DNA of 9,733 nt, from contig CAJKAR010000077.1 of assembly GCA_905197955.1 (NCBI GenBank), positions 1 through 9,733 of the forward strand. Reading direction: 5' to 3'. Of the stretch, positions 7,027 through 9,733 are shown one piece after another (within the stretch, counting starts at the first letter, position 1; every line of letters starts with the position of its first letter). A program made the translations under genes and the position numbers. Origin of the DNA: an uncultured Lentisphaeria bacterium (lineage in GTDB: Bacteria; Verrucomicrobiota; Lentisphaeria; Victivallales; UBA1829). The notes beneath the pieces were generated by a model, which was not told the DNA's origin, searched no databases, and saw nothing but the letters and a program-made list of their open reading frames with translations.

Positions 7027-8556
7027 TCAGCGAAAAATTCCGGTCAGGAAGCGGCTGCCCTCGGCAATGCCCATTCCCCAGTAGATCCGATCTTCCGAGG
7101 GAAGCGGGGCAAGTGCAACGATCAGGGTATGCATTCCACGAGATAGTTTGAGGTAACGCTTCACCTGATTCTGAGGAGCTCCGCTCGGGCTCGGATTAAA
7201 GATCAGAGGACGGTCTGCACAGCGGAAGCGCATTGGACGGATTTCATGTTCCAGAAACAGACGTTGGCGTCCGAACAACATATCGCGGTCGTCATGCAGA
7301 TCATCCGATTCCGGATCCAGATAAACCTGGCATGAGCTCGGGGTATTAAACAGAACAGTATATGTCCCGTCGGCAGGAAGCTCGAAACGATAGCGAAGTA
7401 CAATTTGTCCGCCGTTTCCGCGAAATTCTTCAGGAATCTCCAAAGCTCCGGCAATCATCGGCAGTCGGATCCGCATCCAAGTCTGTTCCCGCAGATTTAT
7501 ATGATACCAATGCAGATTTTTCTTCATGGAATACTCCACTGGAATCTGAAACGCAGTCCAGTCCGGTTCCGGTGTGACATACGCTTTCACTTCGGGGACA
7601 AGACGTCTCCGCAAGTTCTGAATCTGCTCCGTGAACGCTTCGATCGTCTCCGGGAAACGGAGTCCACGGATTGCGCTTTCACGGACGATGAGTTGGTGTC
7701 CAACAGGAGCGAGCCATTCCGCAGGGATGCCGTCCGGATCCAGAATTCCAAGGACAGCGCCGGCCGTTGCGGCGGTACAGTCCGTATCCATTCCGCTGTT
7801 TGCCGCATCACAGATTGTCTTTCCAAAATCTCCTCCGCCCGAGAGAAGTGCAAGAACCGTAAACGGAATGTTGACTTCAACGGAGGTCCGGAACTCCGTT
7901 GCATAGCGATCAAAGAGAAGATTCCGGACAGTTCTCCAGTCGTTGTGCTCCTCCCAGAGTTCGCAGGTTTTTCGGATGGATTCGCCGAGCGTAGAGTCTT
8001 CCGGCAGAAATTTCAAGGCATCCGCGATGAGGAGACGCAGATTATTTCCGACAAATGCACCTGACTCAAGAGCCGCAAAGAAGATCTCCGCATCCACCCC
8101 GGCTCCAGCGTGATCGATACAGGCGTCTTCGCGGGCGAACTCCGCCGCGAGCCTGGGATTGCCCGGCGCAAGACACGCCCAAAGCTCGCTGCGGATAGCC
8201 GCCCCCATTCCGTCCGTGAAATGATTATCGTACACGCCGGACCACGGAGGACGAATTCCGAGCGAGAGGTTTTTCATTGCCACAGCATACTCGTCAACAT
8301 GGAAATTCATGTGTTTGAGCCAGATGTCAGCCAGAATATCGCGTGAGATTTCGACGTGTTCCATTTGATCCAGCGCTGCAGCATACATTGCCTGAAGCTC
8401 CAGATCGTCATTGGCTACAGCCCCTTCCGGAACCGGGTCATAGAACGTCAGGTGATTGACAACAGGGAAGCCCTCATACGGACCGCCAAGTGTTCCTCCG
8501 ATGTTCTTCCCATGCCAGCAACCGAGAATTTTTTTCCACAAATCCTGTTCTTTCAT
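7027..8556 (-). CDS. ADP-ribosylglycohydrolase (DraG-like) family protein with C-terminal beta domain
   Basis: 509 residues from ATG 8556, with GGGAG 7 nt upstream. Residues 1-310 show the DraG/ADP-ribosylglycohydrolase fold: N-terminal GCWHGKNIGGTLGGPYEG (12-29), the metal-site pair in NDDLELQ (D50, D51), HAGAGVDAEIFFAALESGAF (149-168), and the second metal motif DTDC (257-260; DTDT in the classical family). Family members use two Mg or Mn ions to cut N- or O-glycosidic bonds of ADP-ribose. Residues about 330-509 form an extra beta-rich domain (RYRFELPADGTYTVLF and onward) not found in minimal DraG. There is no signal peptide, so it is probably cytoplasmic. As first gene of a carbohydrate-type operon it may act on a glycoside released from an imported sugar rather than on ADP-ribosyl proteins; that is inference. 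Confidence 0.88.
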   Translation of the reverse strand: MKEQDLWKKILGCWHGKNIGGTLGGPYEGFPVVNHLTFYDPVPEGAVANDDLELQAMYAAALDQMEHVEISRDILADIWLKHMNFHVDEYAVAMKNLSLGIRPPWSGVYDNHFTDGMGAAIRSELWACLAPGNPRLAAEFAREDACIDHAGAGVDAEIFFAALESGAFVGNNLRLLIADALKFLPEDSTLGESIRKTCELWEEHNDWRTVRNLLFDRYATEFRTSVEVNIPFTVLALLSGGGDFGKTICDAANSGMDTDCTAATAGAVLGILDPDGIPAEWLAPVGHQLIVRESAIRGLRFPETIEAFTEQIQNLRRRLVPEVKAYVTPEPDWTAFQIPVEYSMKKNLHWYHINLREQTWMRIRLPMIAGALEIPEEFRGNGGQIVLRYRFELPADGTYTVLFNTPSSCQVYLDPESDDLHDDRDMLFGRQRLFLEHEIRPMRFRCADRPLIFNPSPSGAPQNQVKRYLKLSRGMHTLIVALAPLPSEDRIYWGMGIAEGSRFLTGIFR

Positions 8557-8596
8557 TATGCACTCCCGTTTGGGATATTTTATTCTGTTGGATGAT

Positions 8597-8624
8597 ATTA
8601 TAACAAAAAATACGGAAACAGCAA
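8597..8624 (-). promoter_or_regulatory. Operon promoter, perfect -10 and weak -35
   Basis: On the minus strand, TATAAT (8602-8597) lies 16 bp from a poor -35, TTGCTG (8624-8619). The predicted start is near 8590, giving a leader of about 34 nt with GGGAG before the first gene. A strong -10 with a weak -35 is the usual form of a promoter that needs an activator, and the AraC gene is divergent from it. Confidence 0.6.
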
Positions 8625-8649
8625 TGGATTACCATATTTAACAAATGGA
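8623..8649 (-). promoter_or_regulatory. Tandem putative AraC half-sites
   Basis: TCCATT occurs twice on the minus strand, at 8649-8644 and 8628-8623, exactly 21 bp apart in direct orientation. The shared pattern is A-N2-GT-N2-TCCATT-N2-T. The nearer copy overlaps the -35 of the operon promoter by two bases. AraC-family dimers typically bind direct half-sites two helical turns apart in this position. A third related copy (minus-strand GCCATT, 8686-8681) sits just upstream of the regulator's own -35 and may serve autoregulation. Confidence 0.45.
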
Positions 8650-8688
8650 CAACAGTACACAAAATAGAACCTTCCTGTCCAATGGCGA

Positions 8689-8717
8689 TTGACAGAGCAG
8701 CATTCGTCCTGTATATT
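8689..8717 (+). promoter_or_regulatory. Near-consensus sigma-70 promoter of the AraC gene
   Basis: TTGACA (8689-8694), a 17-bp spacer, then TATATT (8712-8717). The -35 and spacing are ideal and the -10 has one mismatch. The predicted transcription start falls at about 8724-8725, the same place as the ATG of the regulator. Confidence 0.75.
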
Positions 8718-8724
8718 AAGTTTC

Positions 8725-9558
8725 ATGGAAACGCACACACAATCTCCCGATTTCGGGAACAGTCTGGTGATCGGAGCCAGTTTTGAGCGGCAGAAGGCGA
8801 AACGAATCCCCTGGCGAAAAGATTTTATTGACCATCCGGGGATTCTTCTGACGGTCAGCGGAACCGGCGAAATTTTTTTTAAGGATGCGCATCAGCAATT
8901 GGTCGTGGGAGATCTGGTCCTGTACGATCCGCTTCCGCAACACCTTTTTGCGGGCTCCCCCGAATGGAACTTCTACTGGTTTCATTTTCCAGAAAACATT
9001 CTGGAGGAATACCAGCGGACCCCGTACAACACGAAAGTTCCCGGAGTTCGGCTGGCGCATTTTGAGAAACAGTCCTTCTGCCGGATCCGCCTTGAGGTTC
9101 AGGAGGCATACCTTCTTGCGCTTCAGCAACCCAGGAACTGGGAAAAGCTCATGGAACTGCTGCTCCGCGTCATTCTCTGCCGAGCGTTCAGCAGTATTGA
9201 CTCCGGCCTGCAGAAAATGGAATCTCCGTTGAACAATGCGCTTTCGCTTCTTACGAAATTCGATTCAAGGCTGAATGTGACGGAACTGGCACGGCGCTGT
9301 GGAATGTCTCGCGCTCTTTTTTTTCAGGAATTTCGTAAACAGTTCGGCTGTCCGCCCAAACAATACCGCAACACACTTCTTATTACGAAAGCAAAAGGAT
9401 TACTCTGTTCCACAGATCTCCAGATTCAGGAAATAGCGGAGAAGCTGGATTTCCAGGACAGCTTCTATTTCAGCCGATTCTTTCAGGCACAGACGGGGCA
9501 GACTCCTTCTATTTTCCGCAAACTACACCGCTGGAAACGTCCTTGGCGAAACCGGTAA
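8725..9558 (+). CDS. AraC-family transcriptional regulator
   Basis: 277 residues from ATG 8725. A longer frame starting at TTG 8689 is rejected because that TTG is the first base triplet of the promoter -35. Residues about 10-90 form a cupin-like sensor domain (GILLTVSGTGEIFF, GDLVLYDPLPQHLF, NFYWFHF). The C-terminal part carries two helix-turn-helix motifs: LNVTELARRCGMSRALFFQE (183-202) and IQEIAEKLDFQDSFYFSRFF (234-253), followed by TGQTPSIFRK, the family signature. It is transcribed away from the four-gene operon, from a shared 168-bp control region, and is the probable activator of that operon in response to a sugar-like ligand. There is no Shine-Dalgarno sequence before the ATG, consistent with leaderless translation. 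A GTG at 8767 is a less likely alternative start. No clear terminator follows. Confidence 0.92.
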   Translation: METHTQSPDFGNSLVIGASFERQKAKRIPWRKDFIDHPGILLTVSGTGEIFFKDAHQQLVVGDLVLYDPLPQHLFAGSPEWNFYWFHFPENILEEYQRTPYNTKVPGVRLAHFEKQSFCRIRLEVQEAYLLALQQPRNWEKLMELLLRVILCRAFSSIDSGLQKMESPLNNALSLLTKFDSRLNVTELARRCGMSRALFFQEFRKQFGCPPKQYRNTLLITKAKGLLCSTDLQIQEIAEKLDFQDSFYFSRFFQAQTGQTPSIFRKLHRWKRPWRNR

Positions 9559-9588
9559 GCGGAATAATACATATTTTTTAGATATTTT

Positions 9589-9621
9589 GGTAGTGTCCGC
9601 AATTTTGCGCACATTTGTTCC
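9589..9621 (+). repeat. IS-end-like 33-nt motif, right copy
   Basis: GGTAGTGTCCGC, ATTTTGCGCA and TTTGTTCC occur in order, 30 of 33 positions matching the inverse of 864-896. The similarity begins sharply at GG, 31 bp after the AraC stop, which suggests the outer tip of an inserted element whose body lies to the right, beyond the window. It contains the palindrome CGCAATTTTGCG. Confidence 0.5.
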
Positions 9622-9706
9622 TGAATGATTACACATGACAAATGTGGCTTGTCGTAGTCACCTTACAGTTTATTCTATTGAGCCAATTTCAAAACGTTTT
9701 GGCTCA
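9611..9706. repeat. Two hairpins inside the putative mobile-element end
   Basis: ACATTTGT (9611-9618) pairs with ACAAATGT (9638-9645) across a 19-nt loop. TGAGCCAA (9679-9686) pairs with TTGGCTCA (9699-9706), enclosing AAAACGTTTT. They could be subterminal transposase-binding repeats or a block to read-through transcription. I see no gene start between 9622 and 9733. Confidence 0.4.
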
Positions 9707-9733
9707 TCTTGTTAAAAAGTTGTTTTTTCAGCG

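Noticed and set aside
8689..8724. TTG start for the AraC gene
   Set aside because: The TTG is part of TTGACA, the -35 of a near-consensus promoter, so it would not be transcribed.

Overview
The window suggests a member of the Lentisphaerae (Victivallis-like; Verrucomicrobiota superphylum), probably a gut or similar polysaccharide-degrading anaerobe. This is inferred from the style of the genes, not from a marker. A pseudopilin with a Lys-Phe type prepilin cleavage site (K|FTLIELL) and a C-terminal relic of the H-X9-DG motif sits inside a carbohydrate-type operon, beside an ADP-ribosylglycohydrolase-family protein with an NDDLELQ motif and very large secreted multi-domain proteins, under an AraC regulator. 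That combination is typical of this group. Base composition is moderate, with AT-richer flanks.

Layout. Bases 1-1262 are an accessory or degenerate strip. It holds two copies of a hairpin-bearing intergenic element (about 23-156 and 1115-1223), one unidentified open frame (133-714) whose first codons lie inside the first copy, and a roughly 216-bp inverted-repeat insert (714-929) that carries a 33-nt sequence resembling an insertion-sequence end. Bases 1263-8556 are a tight leftward operon of four genes with gaps of 27, 20 and 20 bp. In transcription order these are an ADP-ribosylglycohydrolase-family protein, a pseudopilin, a small secreted beta-sandwich protein, and a 1452-residue secreted multi-domain protein. 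Bases 8557-8724 are a compact divergent control region. Bases 8725-9558 encode an AraC-family regulator. From 9589 to the end lies sequence that begins with a 30/33 match to the 864-896 motif in the opposite orientation and contains further hairpins; it is probably the start of a mobile element that continues past the window.

How the genes may work together. The AraC protein (cupin-like sensor plus two HTH motifs) probably senses a sugar and activates the operon. The operon promoter has a perfect -10, a poor -35, and two TCCATT direct repeats 21 bp apart, the nearer one overlapping the -35, which is the geometry of an AraC-activated promoter. The regulator's own promoter is near consensus (TTGACA-17-TATATT) and appears to give a leaderless mRNA. 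The three downstream products all carry export signals. The most striking point is that the small secreted protein is a free-standing copy of the N-terminal domain of the giant protein. Together they look like an uncharacterised polysaccharide-binding and processing set: a stand-alone binding module, the same module fused to a helical putative catalytic core with a C-terminal NPCBM-like domain, a pseudopilin of unknown role, and a cytoplasmic DraG-like hydrolase. The substrate cannot be read from the sequence.
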